Below are positions 15,970 to 25,386 of a stretch of DNA of 64,000 nucleotides, in pieces. Source of the DNA: Marinifilum_A sediminis (lineage in GTDB: Bacteria > Bacteroidota > Bacteroidia > Bacteroidales > Marinifilaceae); NCBI GenBank assembly GCA_947496465.1, contig CANMCX010000009.1, positions 1-64,000 on the forward strand, in the 5' to 3' direction. Under the pieces are notes generated by a model. The model saw nothing but the letters and a program-made list of their open reading frames with translations. It had not been told where the DNA came from and ran no database searches. Position numbers and translations under genes: made by a program. Positions within the stretch are counted from its first letter, which is position 1; each line of letters opens with the position of its first letter.

Positions 15970-17028
15970 ATGAAAAGCATACACATCGAAAATCAGAACA
16001 GTACTATTTTAATTGGTGAATCGTTCCAAAACATTAAAAAGTATTTACCAGAGAAAAAATGTTTCTTGATTTGTGATGAAAATATCTATCATCATTACTC
16101 CGATTTCATCAATCAATTCGATTACATTATAATGGGCTGTGGAGAAGGCATTAAAACATGGTCATCTGTAGAGATGATTGCAGAAAAATTGCTTGACAAA
16201 GGTGCCGATAGAAACAGTTTTTTGCTTGGAATGGGTGGCGGACTGGTTAGTGATGTAACTGGTTTTGTAGCTTCTATTTTTATGAGAGGATTAGAGTTTG
16301 GGTTTATATCAAGTTCTCTGCTATCGCAAGTGGATGCCAGTGTTGGAGGCAAGAATGGGATCAATTTCGGAAAATTGAAAAACATGATTGGCGTGTTTAA
16401 TCCGCCAAAATTTGTGATTTGTGATCCAATGCTACTTCAGACACTTCCAAAAAGAGAGGTTCGCAGCGGATTTGGAGAAGTAATCAAGCATGCCTTTATC
16501 AAAGATGAAAATCTGTTTCAGTTTTTGAAGGCAAACAGAGAAGCTCTACTGAATTTGGACGCTGATTTAATGGAAGATCTGATTTATCGTGCAGTTTCAA
16601 TCAAAACCAATGTGGTTGAAAGTGATCCTTTTGAAAAAGGAGAACGAAAGAAATTGAATTTCGGTCACACCATTGGTCATACCATTGAGAACAACTCTGA
16701 TTTAACACACGGAGAAGCAATATCTGTAGGAATGATAATGGCTACTCAACTTTCAGAGAGCATGTGTGATTTATCAGAAGCTGACTCTAAAGAAATTCGA
16801 GACATGTTGGAAAGTTTTGAATTGCCTGTTACTACAGAAGTTACGGCAGAAACTATTAACGAATATCTGATTAAAGACAAAAAGAAAAATCGTTCCTCTA
16901 TCGATTTTATCCTTCTGAACCAAATTGGAGAGGCATGTATAAAAACCATTCCAATTGAAGAACTAAAAACCAAAGTGATTCGCCTTTGTGCCGATCAAAA
17001 AAACAAGCCAATAACCACAAAACCATGA
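15970..17028 (+). CDS. aroB: 3-dehydroquinate synthase
   Basis: NAD+- and metal-dependent cyclisation of DAHP to 3-dehydroquinate, 352 residues. The glycine-rich GMGGGLVSDVTGF segment, the substrate/metal segments SQVDASVGGKNGIN, EVIKHAF and the histidine motif FGHTIGHTIE are all present. The stop overlaps the start of aroA by ATGA, implying coupled translation. Confidence 0.95.
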   Translation: MKSIHIENQNSTILIGESFQNIKKYLPEKKCFLICDENIYHHYSDFINQFDYIIMGCGEGIKTWSSVEMIAEKLLDKGADRNSFLLGMGGGLVSDVTGFVASIFMRGLEFGFISSSLLSQVDASVGGKNGINFGKLKNMIGVFNPPKFVICDPMLLQTLPKREVRSGFGEVIKHAFIKDENLFQFLKANREALLNLDADLMEDLIYRAVSIKTNVVESDPFEKGERKKLNFGHTIGHTIENNSDLTHGEAISVGMIMATQLSESMCDLSEADSKEIRDMLESFELPVTTEVTAETINEYLIKDKKKNRSSIDFILLNQIGEACIKTIPIEELKTKVIRLCADQKNKPITTKP

Positions 17029-18302
17029 GAGTACGAATTCAATCCTCAAAAATAAACGGAAACCTCACTCCTCCCAGCTCCAAAAGCATGATGCAAAGAG
17101 CCTTGGCTGCAGCAGCTCTAAGTAAGGGAACTACCATTATTCACAATCCTTGCAAATGCGAAGACGCTGATGCGGCAACAGGAATCATTAAAAAGATGGG
17201 TGCTGAGGTCATCAAGGAAAATAATACAATAAGAATAAATAATAAGCAATCTTCCTCACCTTCGAAAGTAATGGTCGGAGAATCTGGTCTTTCTTTGAGA
17301 ATGTTCTCCCCAATTCTGGCATTAAATCCTGAACCAGTTGAAATCACAGGAAGAGGCAGCATATTAAAACGACCTGTACACAACATTTTAGAGGGGCTGG
17401 AGAGTCTTGGTATCGAGTTCGAAAATCCTGGTAAAGGATTACTTCCCTTCAGTTTAAAAGGTGGATACAAAGAAACAACTGCTATCATTGATGGATCATT
17501 AGGTTCACAGTTTTTAACTGGTTTACTGATGGCACTTCCTTGTAGAAAAGAAGATACGATATTGGAAGTTAAGAATCTCAAAAGCATTCCTTACATCAAC
17601 ATGACCATTGATCTGTTAAAAGAATTCGGCATTAAGATTGAACATGAAGAATACAAAACCTTCCGAATTAAAGGCAATCAGGAATACAAGGCGGACGAAT
17701 ACACAATTGAAGCGGATTGGAGTTCAGCTGCACCACTGCTTGTAGCAGGTGCCCTTAAAGGAAAAGTTACTTTGAATCATTTGAATCGCTATTCTTATCA
17801 GGCTGACATAGCAATTCTTGATGCATTAAAGAAATGTGGCGCTTCTATTCACTGGGAGAAAGATAGTTTAACGGTTCAGAAAAAAGGCTTAAACAGTTTT
17901 GAATTTGATGCTACTCATTGTCCGGATTTATTTCCTCCACTGGTTGCACTGGCAGTTCATTGTAATGGTGATAGCAGAATAAAGGGTGTTCACCGTTTGG
18001 AGCATAAGGAGAGTAACCGAGGAATTGTATTGCAAAAAGAGTTCGGGAAAATTGGTGTTCCAATTCGAATTGAAGGAGACGAAATGATTATTCCTGGCGG
18101 AAGAGTTCGTGGTGGTTTAACCAATAGCAATAACGATCATCGAATTGCAATGGCATTAGCTGTAGCCGCTGTTGGGTCGGAGTATCCCGTAGAGATTGGT
18201 CAGCACGATTGTGTCGCAAAATCTTATCCTGATTTCTTTTCAGATTTAAGAAAATTAGGAGCTGGAATAGCCGAGTTCTATTTCAAAAGTCAATTCGTTT
18301 AA
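17025..18302 (+). CDS. aroA: 3-phosphoshikimate 1-carboxyvinyltransferase (EPSP synthase)
   Basis: Transfers the enolpyruvyl group from PEP to shikimate-3-phosphate; 425 residues from ATG 17,025. That ATG overlaps the aroB stop (ATGA) and gives the family's usual N-terminus ahead of PPSSKSMMQRALAAAAL; an upstream in-frame start inside aroB is rejected. Other conserved parts: GESGLSLRM, GSQFLTGLLMALP, DWSSAAPLL and SNNDHRIAMA. Confidence 0.95.
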   Translation: MRVRIQSSKINGNLTPPSSKSMMQRALAAAALSKGTTIIHNPCKCEDADAATGIIKKMGAEVIKENNTIRINNKQSSSPSKVMVGESGLSLRMFSPILALNPEPVEITGRGSILKRPVHNILEGLESLGIEFENPGKGLLPFSLKGGYKETTAIIDGSLGSQFLTGLLMALPCRKEDTILEVKNLKSIPYINMTIDLLKEFGIKIEHEEYKTFRIKGNQEYKADEYTIEADWSSAAPLLVAGALKGKVTLNHLNRYSYQADIAILDALKKCGASIHWEKDSLTVQKKGLNSFEFDATHCPDLFPPLVALAVHCNGDSRIKGVHRLEHKESNRGIVLQKEFGKIGVPIRIEGDEMIIPGGRVRGGLTNSNNDHRIAMALAVAAVGSEYPVEIGQHDCVAKSYPDFFSDLRKLGAGIAEFYFKSQFV

Positions 18303-18314
18303 ATTCCAAAACAA

Positions 18315-18734
18315 ATGATAATAGTAAGTGCATGTCTGGTGGGAATCAATTGCCGCTACGATGGAAATGACAATTTAATTCCTGAAATTAAAGAGCTCGT
18401 TCTAAGCGGAAATGCAATTGCTCTTTGCCCGGAAGAATTAGGCGGATTGCCTACTCCACGTGTTTCGTGCGAGATTTGTAAAGGTAAGGTGGTGAGCAAG
18501 TTGAATGACGATGTTACGGCAGCTTTTCAAGTGGGAGCCGAAAAGGTATTGGCAATAGCCAAAATTTTAGATACCAAAACTGCCATTTTAAAATCAAACA
18601 GTCCATCGTGTGGATATGGAATGATTTACGATGGAACATTTTCGGGACAAAAGATAACAGGAAATGGCTTGACAGCAGAATTGTTAGCAAGCAATGGAAT
18701 TCAAATAAAAAATGAAACTAATTTCAAAGAATAA
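18315..18734 (+). CDS. DUF523 family protein
   Basis: A 139-residue protein of the DUF523 (YbbK) family. Conserved cysteine motifs are visible: SACLVGINCRYDG at the N-terminus, ALCPEELGGLPTPR, CEICKGKV and KSNSPSCGYG. Function is not established; the cysteine pattern suggests metal or sulfur chemistry. It lies between aroA and a GNAT gene inside the aromatic operon with a 12-base gap, so it is probably co-transcribed without an obvious pathway role. Confidence 0.85.
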   Translation: MIIVSACLVGINCRYDGNDNLIPEIKELVLSGNAIALCPEELGGLPTPRVSCEICKGKVVSKLNDDVTAAFQVGAEKVLAIAKILDTKTAILKSNSPSCGYGMIYDGTFSGQKITGNGLTAELLASNGIQIKNETNFKE

Positions 18735-18751
18735 TAATAAATCACGGTTCT

Positions 18752-19300
18752 ATGGAAATTCTGCCGTCATTACATAAAACAAAATCCGGAAAACAAATCC
18801 TAATCCGGGAAGCTGTCAAATCAGATGCAAATTCGTTACGAAATTGTATTCTCTCCTATATAAATGGGGTAACTATTCCATTTACAAGAGATGAATTTGA
18901 TAAGTCTGATACGGAAATTGAGCATTGGATTGAGGAACTGAATTGCAATAAAAACAGTTTATTACTTATTGCCGAAATTAATGGAGAAATTATCGGCAAT
19001 ATTGATGTAACATCCAGCAAAAGAAGTATGCTTAAACATACCGGATACATTGGTATGGGAATACATGAAGACTGGCAAAATAAGGGCATTGGTTCTCTCC
19101 TTTTTCAGAAAATGATTGAATGTTACGAAAGAAATAATGAAATGGAGCTTTTATGGCTTCAGGTATTCGGAACCAATACTGCAGGATTGCATATGTATCG
19201 TAAATTCGGATTTGAAGAAAGTGGCAGACAAGAAAAATTTATTAAAAGAAATGATGGTAACTATATAGATAATGTTATCATGACAAAAAAATTAACTTAA
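18752..19300 (+). CDS. GNAT family N-acetyltransferase
   Basis: A 182-residue GNAT enzyme. The acetyl-CoA-binding motif A reads GMGIHEDWQNKGIGSLLFQKM (about 98-118), followed by LWLQVFGTNTAGLHMYRKFGFEESGRQ, resembling RimJ/RimL- or YhhY-like acetyltransferases. The substrate cannot be predicted. It lies inside the aromatic operon between the DUF523 gene and aroC, 34 bases before aroC. Confidence 0.87.
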   Translation: MEILPSLHKTKSGKQILIREAVKSDANSLRNCILSYINGVTIPFTRDEFDKSDTEIEHWIEELNCNKNSLLLIAEINGEIIGNIDVTSSKRSMLKHTGYIGMGIHEDWQNKGIGSLLFQKMIECYERNNEMELLWLQVFGTNTAGLHMYRKFGFEESGRQEKFIKRNDGNYIDNVIMTKKLT

Positions 19301-19334
19301 TTTTAAGGCACATAACGATTAACTATCATATTAC

Positions 19335-20318
19335 ATGAACAATTTCGGAAGAATTTTCAGACTAAGCATATTTGGTGAGTCGCACGGAAAAGGCGTAGGT
19401 ATTACTATCGACGGTTGTCCTGCAGGAATATCACTTACAGAGGAAGATTTAATGCAGGATTTAAGCCGGAGAAAAGCTGGTGCTCGTGGTACGACGCCAA
19501 GAATCGAAAAAGATTTACCTGCCATATTAAGCGGAACTTTTGAAGGAAAAACTACAGGAGCTCCTTTAATCATCTTGTTTCGTAACAAGAATACCAAATC
19601 AAAAGATTACAGAAATTTATTAGATAGTCCGCGTCCTGGTCATGCCGATTTTGTAGCACAACACAAGTTTGGAAAGAATAATGATTATACGGGCGGTGGA
19701 CATTTTTCGGGACGAATCACCTTAGGAATCGTTGCAGCAGGAGTTGTTGCTAAAAGAATATTAGGTGATGTTACCATTGATGCGAAACTAACTGAAGTTG
19801 GTGGCAGAACCGATTTTGATGCTGCCATAGAAGATGCATTGCTTGAGCATGACTCTATTGGAGGAATCGTGGAATGTAAAGCAAACAATTTACCAATTGG
19901 CTATGGAGAACCATTTTTCGACTCGGTAGAATCCATGATTTCACATATGGTTTTTGCCATTCCTGCAACAAAAGGAATTGAATTTGGATCTGGCTTTGCT
20001 GCTGCACAAATGAAAGGATCGGAACACAACGATAATTTTATTGATGAATCCGGTAAAACCGAAACCAATCACGCGGGTGGTATCAATGGAGGAATCACAA
20101 ACGGAAACGAATTGGTGTTCCGTGTGGCAATCAAACCAACCTCATCGATAGGTAAACCACAGAGCACAATGAATTTTGCAAAAGGTGAAGTAGAAAGCCT
20201 ACTGATTGAAGGACGACACGACGCCTGTATCGCATTGCGTATTCCGGTAATCATCGAAGCTGCTGCTGCCATTGCTTTGGCTGATTTAAAATTGTTAGAT
20301 CAAGCAAGAAGATATTAG
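19335..20318 (+). CDS. aroC: Chorismate synthase
   Basis: Makes chorismate from EPSP with reduced FMN; 327 residues. Family signatures visible: FGESHGKGVGITIDGCPAG, RRKAGARGTTPRIEKD, SPRPGHADF, GGGHFSGR and HAGGINGGITNG. It closes the operon and supplies chorismate to both the trp operon and the TyrA / chorismate mutase branch encoded here. An intrinsic terminator follows. Confidence 0.96.
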   Translation: MNNFGRIFRLSIFGESHGKGVGITIDGCPAGISLTEEDLMQDLSRRKAGARGTTPRIEKDLPAILSGTFEGKTTGAPLIILFRNKNTKSKDYRNLLDSPRPGHADFVAQHKFGKNNDYTGGGHFSGRITLGIVAAGVVAKRILGDVTIDAKLTEVGGRTDFDAAIEDALLEHDSIGGIVECKANNLPIGYGEPFFDSVESMISHMVFAIPATKGIEFGSGFAAAQMKGSEHNDNFIDESGKTETNHAGGINGGITNGNELVFRVAIKPTSSIGKPQSTMNFAKGEVESLLIEGRHDACIALRIPVIIEAAAAIALADLKLLDQARRY

Positions 20319-20360
20319 GTCACTGCATGTTATATTAGACCTATATGTTTCAATCAATGA

Positions 20361-20392
20361 AAAGAGATGCCTTTAGGTGTCTCTTTTTTCTT
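20361..20392 (+). terminator. Terminator of the aromatic operon
   Basis: AAAGAGATGCC pairs with GGTGTCTCTTT (two G-U wobbles), with a 4-base loop and TTTTTTC behind it, 43 bases after the aroC stop. Confidence 0.75.
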
Positions 20393-20400
20393 GTTTGGAG

Positions 20401-20800
20401 CCCTATGTTATCCCCAGGTTAAAACCCGGGCCAAAAGATGATTCTTGCAAATCTTTTTCCAATCTCCTCTGATTTAGCTAAACACATAATAATAAAAAAT
20501 CTCCATCCTTTTCTAAACAAACTCCTTTTATAGCCTTGGGTTAAAACCCAAGGCAGAGGATAATACTTACAGATTATCATCTAGTTGCTAAGCAACTTTA
20601 AAGAGAGATTGTTGAAATCAACTACTAATATGTGTTTTAAGCTTGTTTCCTAAGGTGGGTAAGTGTCGACAAATTGAAGGATATTTTTCTATTAGCTTAC
20701 GAATTACACCCCTCCCATTGTCTGATTAAATTCAATCATTTTCTATATCCTGGGTTAAAACCCAGAACAAAGGATATTTGCTGCAGATCTTTTTCTCATC
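20401..20800. repeat. Three copies of a GGGTTAAAACCC palindromic intergenic repeat
   Basis: CCCAGGTTAAAACCCGGG (20,413-20,430), a 22-bp perfect palindrome centred on TTAAAA (20,533-20,554) and CTGGGTTAAAACCCAG (20,750-20,765) share the same core. Two are followed by related text (AAAGGAT or AAAAGATG, CTTGCA or TTTGCTGCA, ATCTTTTTC, CCTCTG.TTTAGCT). No gene fits this 610-base gap. It is a cluster of a dispersed intergenic repeat, probably non-coding. Confidence 0.6.
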
Positions 20801-20930
20801 CCCTCTGCTTTAGCTGAGGGGTAGGTAAAAGAAATACATCAACACAAATCCTCTTTACAAGCTCCTCATTTTTCCGTAACTTACTTTTTACCTGTTGATT
20901 TTTAGAATATTAACTAAAATTAAACCTAAA

Positions 20931-21857
20931 ATGAAGAATTACGGAAATTTATGGAAGTGGTGCGGATTGATACTCTTATTTTCATTTATGGCAATGAAAT
21001 TATCAGCACAAGAACCACAAGTAAAAAAGAGAATAGCAGTTTTTGTTTTCGAAGATAAAACGGATAAAAGCTGGAGATGGTGGAACAATAAAGGAGTTGG
21101 TGCAGGCGTAAGCGATATGTTGACCACTGCCTTGGTAAAATCGGGCAACTACAGGGTAATGGAACGCGCCGAATTGGATAGAATCCTTAACGAACAGGAT
21201 TTCGGACAAAGCGGAAGAGTAACCCAACAAAGTGCTGCGAAAATTGGACAAGTTTTAGGTGTGGAAATTGCCGTGATAGGTTCTGTGTCGGAATTTGGAT
21301 ACAAAAAAGGAGAAACCGGAGGCGCCATAAAAGGCTTGGGAATAGGAGTTTCCAATCAACAGGCTGTTGTGGGTGTTGATGTAAGAATGGTAAATACAGA
21401 TACAGGCGAAATTATCACTGCAGAAAATGTTCGCAAGAAAAAATCAGCAAAAGGAATCAAGCTGCGTACCAACAAACTGGCTTTTAAAGATAGGAAAGAT
21501 TTCGACGAATCTTTGGTTGGTAAAGCTGCCCGTGAAGCCATTGAAGATGTAGTTTCCATGATCGATAACAGTGCCAATAATATTCCATGGCAAGCCAAAG
21601 TGATTACTGAAAAAGGTGGCATTGTTTTCATCAACTCAGGAGAAGCTGATGGCTTAAAAGTGGGTGATGTTTTTGCCGTTTACAGCAAAGGTGAAGATTT
21701 AATCGATCCCGACACGGGCATATCATTGGGTAGTGTTGATTCCAAAATTGGAGAAATTAAGATCACCGATGCCACAGTTGGTAATGGTAAAGCCTCAAAA
21801 TGCAGTATTGTTCAGGGATCTGGCTTCGTTAAAGGGAATTTCGTAAGATTAAAATAA
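20931..21857 (+). CDS. CsgG/curli-assembly-like secreted protein
   Basis: A 308-residue protein with an N-terminal signal peptide (WCGLILLFSFMAMKLSAQ, cleavage near residue 27). Residues about 30-205 match the CsgG/HfaB-type fold: RIAVFVFEDKT, MLTTALVKSGNYRVMERAELDRILNEQ, GVEIAVIGSVSEFGY. The C-terminal ~80 residues (VFINSGEADGLKVGDVFAVY) resemble the FlgT C-terminal domain. There is no lipobox Cys, so it is more likely periplasmic than a CsgG pore. No curlin-like genes are adjacent. I start at ATG 20,931; twelve codons further upstream are possible. Confidence 0.8.
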   Translation: MKNYGNLWKWCGLILLFSFMAMKLSAQEPQVKKRIAVFVFEDKTDKSWRWWNNKGVGAGVSDMLTTALVKSGNYRVMERAELDRILNEQDFGQSGRVTQQSAAKIGQVLGVEIAVIGSVSEFGYKKGETGGAIKGLGIGVSNQQAVVGVDVRMVNTDTGEIITAENVRKKKSAKGIKLRTNKLAFKDRKDFDESLVGKAAREAIEDVVSMIDNSANNIPWQAKVITEKGGIVFINSGEADGLKVGDVFAVYSKGEDLIDPDTGISLGSVDSKIGEIKITDATVGNGKASKCSIVQGSGFVKGNFVRLK

Positions 21858-21873
21858 AAATAATATACCGTAA

Positions 21874-21893
21874 GGACGTTGCATGCAACGTCC
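21874..21893. repeat. REP-like palindrome
   Basis: GGACGTTGCATGCAACGTCC is a perfect 20-bp palindrome followed by CTACAAAA, between the CsgG-like gene and the convergent Nudix gene. A decayed relative (GACATTGCATGTAAAGTTCCTAC) is at 22,572-22,595. It may also serve as a weak terminator. Confidence 0.6.
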
Positions 21894-21912
21894 CTACAAA
21901 AGGTATTTGTAC

Positions 21913-22542
21913 TTAATCAAAAATAGGTTCCAACTCCTTATTTCGATACAGTTCAAACATCTTAATGATCTGTTCCTTTGTGACTCGCCTTACAGATAAT
22001 TCGGGTAAGTTGTCTATTGAGAAAAAGCCCACATCGCTTGTCTCAATTCCAATTTTAGCTTCTCCACCAATAATTTCACATTCCATGAACAATTGATACA
22101 AATCAAAAGGAAAAGGTTTGGATTGATGCTTGTTGTAATCAATTAAGCCAAGAATTCTAATGGGCTTTACATCGTAACCCGATTCTTCTTTCACTTCATT
22201 CATAACAATCTCGCTGGGCGTCATTCCGGTATCGGCATAGCCACCAGGTAAACACCATTTATCATCCATTCTTTCCTTCACCATCAGGATTTTATCCTCA
22301 CGAAAAACAACTGCCCTCACCCCTACTTTTGGCGTTTGATATCCAATATCTCTATTGAAAACAAAATCGAGTTTTTGGGTATCAATATCGGTGATATTAT
22401 TTATGATTTCAATACTTAACTGTTGCAATTCAAGGTATCGTTCCTTATCGAATTCATCCTTAGTAAAAGTAAGCCCTGCCTGGGCAATAGAGTTAATCTT
22501 CTTGGCTATTGTTAGCCAATGATCGGGTGTAGTATTTGTCAT
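21913..22542 (-). CDS. Nudix hydrolase with N-terminal helical domain
   Basis: A 209-residue cytoplasmic Nudix hydrolase. Residues about 1-65 form the helical N-terminal extension seen in a Bacteroidota/Firmicutes subfamily; the catalytic domain follows. The Nudix box reads GGYADTGMTPSEIVMNEVKEESGY: the metal-binding EE is kept, but the first Glu and the Arg of the consensus are replaced by Met and Asn. Substrate is unknown; related proteins act on ADP-ribose or nucleotide sugars. Confidence 0.85.
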   Translation of the reverse strand: MTNTTPDHWLTIAKKINSIAQAGLTFTKDEFDKERYLELQQLSIEIINNITDIDTQKLDFVFNRDIGYQTPKVGVRAVVFREDKILMVKERMDDKWCLPGGYADTGMTPSEIVMNEVKEESGYDVKPIRILGLIDYNKHQSKPFPFDLYQLFMECEIIGGEAKIGIETSDVGFFSIDNLPELSVRRVTKEQIIKMFELYRNKELEPIFD

Positions 22543-22592
22543 TTTTATTATTTAATTATATCATGTTTACAATGACATTGCATGTAAAGTTC

Positions 22593-23333
22593 CTACGGCA
22601 TTCCATTTGCAGACACCGTAGCGCCAATTATCCCGGCGAAATTTTGATATTCTGCAACCAAAACCGGAACATCCACATCAATTTCCGCTTCGAATTTTTC
22701 CAATTTCTTACTTGCACCACCTCCAATAATAAAACATTGAGGCGCACAAATCACATTCACATGATGAAGAAATTCGTTGAATCTTTTTCCCCAAACCTGG
22801 AAGCTTAACTCTTCTTTCTTACGCACCGAATCGGCAGCATATTTTTCAATAATTTCGCCGTTGGTATAATTGAGTTGTCCCAATTCAAAGTTTGGCAATA
22901 GTTGACCATTAAAAAACACACCAGAACCTAAGCCTGTACCAATGGTAACCATCACCACCAATCCTTTCTTATCCTTGCCAACACCATATTTCATTTCTGC
23001 TAATCCTGCAGCATCTGCATCATTAACCACCGTAAAATCAAGACCGGTTTTTTGACTGAACAATTCATCTATTTGAACACCAAGCCATGATTTATGCATG
23101 TTACCATGAGCCATTGCCTTACCATTTGATATGATGGTAGGAAAACCACATCCTACGGCTCCTTTCCACTTGAAATGCTTGACCAATTGTTGAATAACTT
23201 CCGTAACATTTTCTGGAGTGGATGGTTGAGGCGTTGGTATTCGGTGTCTTTCGCTAATCAATTCGCCTGTTTCAATATTAACAATCGCTCCTTTTATTCC
23301 TGATCCTCCTATGTCGATTCCTAGTATTTCCAT
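22593..23333 (-). CDS. ROK family kinase, probable polyphosphate glucokinase
   Basis: A 246-residue ROK-family sugar kinase. The phosphate-binding DIGGSGIKG is at 7-15, the catalytic Asp lies in VVNDADAAGLAE, and the second phosphate motif is TIGTGLGSGVF. The zinc-binding cysteine cluster of many ROK proteins is absent, and the overall length and features match polyphosphate/ATP glucokinases (PpgK). It would phosphorylate glucose in the cytoplasm. It stands alone, 50 bases upstream of the Nudix gene on the same strand. Confidence 0.82.
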   Translation of the reverse strand: MEILGIDIGGSGIKGAIVNIETGELISERHRIPTPQPSTPENVTEVIQQLVKHFKWKGAVGCGFPTIISNGKAMAHGNMHKSWLGVQIDELFSQKTGLDFTVVNDADAAGLAEMKYGVGKDKKGLVVMVTIGTGLGSGVFFNGQLLPNFELGQLNYTNGEIIEKYAADSVRKKEELSFQVWGKRFNEFLHHVNVICAPQCFIIGGGASKKLEKFEAEIDVDVPVLVAEYQNFAGIIGATVSANGMP

Positions 23334-23474
23334 GCTTCAATTTTGTAGTGGGGTTTCTTTAATGCCATTAAAATTATAAAAATTCTATGAGTTAGCTGAA
23401 ATGAATCAAAATCTTATACGCATGAAATAAATATCTGGAACCAATTTTCCTATCTTACACATAAAAAAAAGCAA

Positions 23475-24011
23475 ATGAAAAGATACATCTCTCTACTAAG
23501 AGGCATTAATGTTGGCGGCAAACGAAAAATTCTGATGGCTGACCTCAAGGCACTCTATACCGAAATGGGCTTTAAAAACTGTGTTAGCTACATACAAAGT
23601 GGCAATGTAATTTTTGAAACTCAGGAACATTCAAATCAGGAATTGGCAAAGAGCATTCAGGAAGCAATATCAAAAAAGTATGGCTTCGATGTACCTGTAA
23701 TTGTACGAACCAAAGACGAATGGGAACAATCCATAAAAGCAAATCCTTATGCTGAGAATTGTGATACAGCCAGCTTACACCTGACCTTTTTAAGTGAAGT
23801 ACCGAATGCAGAACTGATTAAAGTAGCTAAAGACAAAGACTTCTCACCCGACGAATTTCAAATCATAAATCATGATGTTTTTCTGCACATTCCCGGGAAA
23901 TACCATCAAACCAAAATCAGCAATCAATTTTTCGAAAAAAATTTAAAAGTAAGCGCCACCACACGCAACTGGAAAACAGTAATGAAGCTTTGGGAGCTGG
24001 CAGAACAGTAA
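23475..24011 (+). CDS. DUF1697 family protein
   Basis: A 178-residue DUF1697 protein: MKRYISLLRGINVGGKR, then LYTEMGFKNCVSYIQSGNVIF, and the C-terminal ATTRNWKTVMKLWELA are diagnostic. Function is unknown; the fold is ferredoxin-like. A decayed copy of its 3' end is found 2.9 kb downstream at 26,858-26,935. Confidence 0.88.
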   Translation: MKRYISLLRGINVGGKRKILMADLKALYTEMGFKNCVSYIQSGNVIFETQEHSNQELAKSIQEAISKKYGFDVPVIVRTKDEWEQSIKANPYAENCDTASLHLTFLSEVPNAELIKVAKDKDFSPDEFQIINHDVFLHIPGKYHQTKISNQFFEKNLKVSATTRNWKTVMKLWELAEQ

Positions 24012-24101
24012 AATCTCACTACACTTTATTATTAATACTGTACAATAGTTAGATATTTATCGTTAGATTTAAAACCCTAATTTCTTTTTCAAATCTCAAG
24101 G

Positions 24102-24416
24102 ATGAATATTTTAAATGCCTTTTTTATTTGCCAGGTAACTAAAACCCCTATTAAAATAGGTGAATTGTGGAAAGCAAATCGAAGTGTGAACAATTTTGAT
24201 AGCTATATACAAGCCATAGTAACTTTAAACAAAGCAAATATTACCTATAGCAGAGAGCATTTTAACAAATGTTATTTAGAGGGAAGAAACATTCGTAACA
24301 TCTCATTCGGTTTAGTTGCAGCTAAAAACAATAAAATAGAATTGTCATTGGCTGAGGCTATTCAAAAAGATAAAGAAAAGGTTGATTTGCTAGAAATGTA
24401 CAGTAAAAACAAATAG
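24102..24416 (+). CDS. Small protein resembling a fragment of flotillin-like FloA
   Basis: A 104-residue protein. Residues about 35-95 (YIQAIVTLNKANITYS, then EGRNIRNISFGLVAAKNNKIELSLAEAI) resemble the repeated helical segment of FloA/UPF0365 proteins, which read ...AHKANI.L...YLAGGNV..V...LIAA..A.I.L.F..A. The membrane anchor and C-terminal parts of FloA are missing, so it may be a fragment or only a distant relative. It runs directly into the next gene (stop TAG followed by ATG). Confidence 0.45.
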   Translation: MNILNAFFICQVTKTPIKIGELWKANRSVNNFDSYIQAIVTLNKANITYSREHFNKCYLEGRNIRNISFGLVAAKNNKIELSLAEAIQKDKEKVDLLEMYSKNK

Positions 24417-24992
24417 ATGCGAAAGATCATCACAATACTCTTAGTATTATCAAATTTAGGACTTGGTGCTTTTCTTATTCTGACCTTTGTTAAAGATAGA
24501 GACCCCATCTCCCATCCTTTTGATGTGAACTTTAATATGACAAAAAAAAGTTTGCTTAAAAATGGGTACAAAACTATTCCAGAAGATGTCCCCTTACTAG
24601 GTAAAAGAATTGGTGATACCTTTATTTATTATCAGTTCGATGAAGAATATGATATCGAAACTGAGCCGGTTAAAGTTATTTCTGATGGAGATACCGTAAT
24701 AGAAAATTGGTCGACAGAAAAGGTGTCGAATTATAGATTAACCAATATTAGATGGAGGCATTGTGAAATTAGGATTAATAATCCTGACAGCACACAAATT
24801 GAAGAATTCATAAGAAAATACAATGGCTATATTATCTCAGATTGGAACATGGAAAATCCAAGATTTTTTGTACGAAATAAAAATAACAACCTGATTTACG
24901 ACTGCTCACTTCAGAAAGATCAAGAATTTATAGATGTATTAGCAATATCACTGTTCTTTCCTAAAATACAAGCAGAAAGACAAATACAATAA
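24417..24992 (+). CDS. Hypothetical membrane-anchored protein
   Basis: 191 residues, not recognised. A single N-terminal hydrophobic helix (about 4-24) would anchor an otherwise soluble, acidic domain outside the cytoplasmic membrane. The start codon follows the preceding stop without any gap, so the two genes are probably translated together. No catalytic motif is visible. Confidence 0.65.
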   Translation: MRKIITILLVLSNLGLGAFLILTFVKDRDPISHPFDVNFNMTKKSLLKNGYKTIPEDVPLLGKRIGDTFIYYQFDEEYDIETEPVKVISDGDTVIENWSTEKVSNYRLTNIRWRHCEIRINNPDSTQIEEFIRKYNGYIISDWNMENPRFFVRNKNNNLIYDCSLQKDQEFIDVLAISLFFPKIQAERQIQ

Positions 24993-25020
24993 TCTACAAC
25001 CAAACGAAACCTCTAAAAAC

Positions 25021-25302
25021 ATGAACAAACTGCTTTTATACGTAAGCCTATTTTTTATAAACCTAAGCAAAAACCCAAACTTTGTAATTGAAATAAAGAA
25101 GGGAACAGCATCTCTTAAATCAGGTAAAGTTTCTAAAAATTTTATCTCAGATTGCCAGGATGTTATTATGTACGAGAATGCTCAATCAGGATTTATTTAT
25201 GGGGTAAAAGGCCAATACGGAAAACAAGTAATTAAAGCTTCTAGTGATATCTCTCCAGTTCAGCTACAAAAAATTCGAAACTTATGGAGTTTTTATTCCT
25301 AA
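25021..25302 (+). CDS. Small hypothetical secreted protein
   Basis: 93 residues with a hydrophobic N-terminus (2-16) that could be a signal peptide. The rest (IEIKKGTASLKSGKVSKNF, then SSDISPVQLQKIRNLWSFY) has no family I know. It follows the previous gene by 28 bases on the same strand and may belong to one transcription unit starting at 24,102. Confidence 0.55.
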   Translation: MNKLLLYVSLFFINLSKNPNFVIEIKKGTASLKSGKVSKNFISDCQDVIMYENAQSGFIYGVKGQYGKQVIKASSDISPVQLQKIRNLWSFYS

Positions 25303-25386
25303 CAATCGACTTAATGAGTAAAATATAAATAAGGAAATCCTTCGATATCACCCGACACTTAACAAACTCCTGTAAACCAATTAAAC

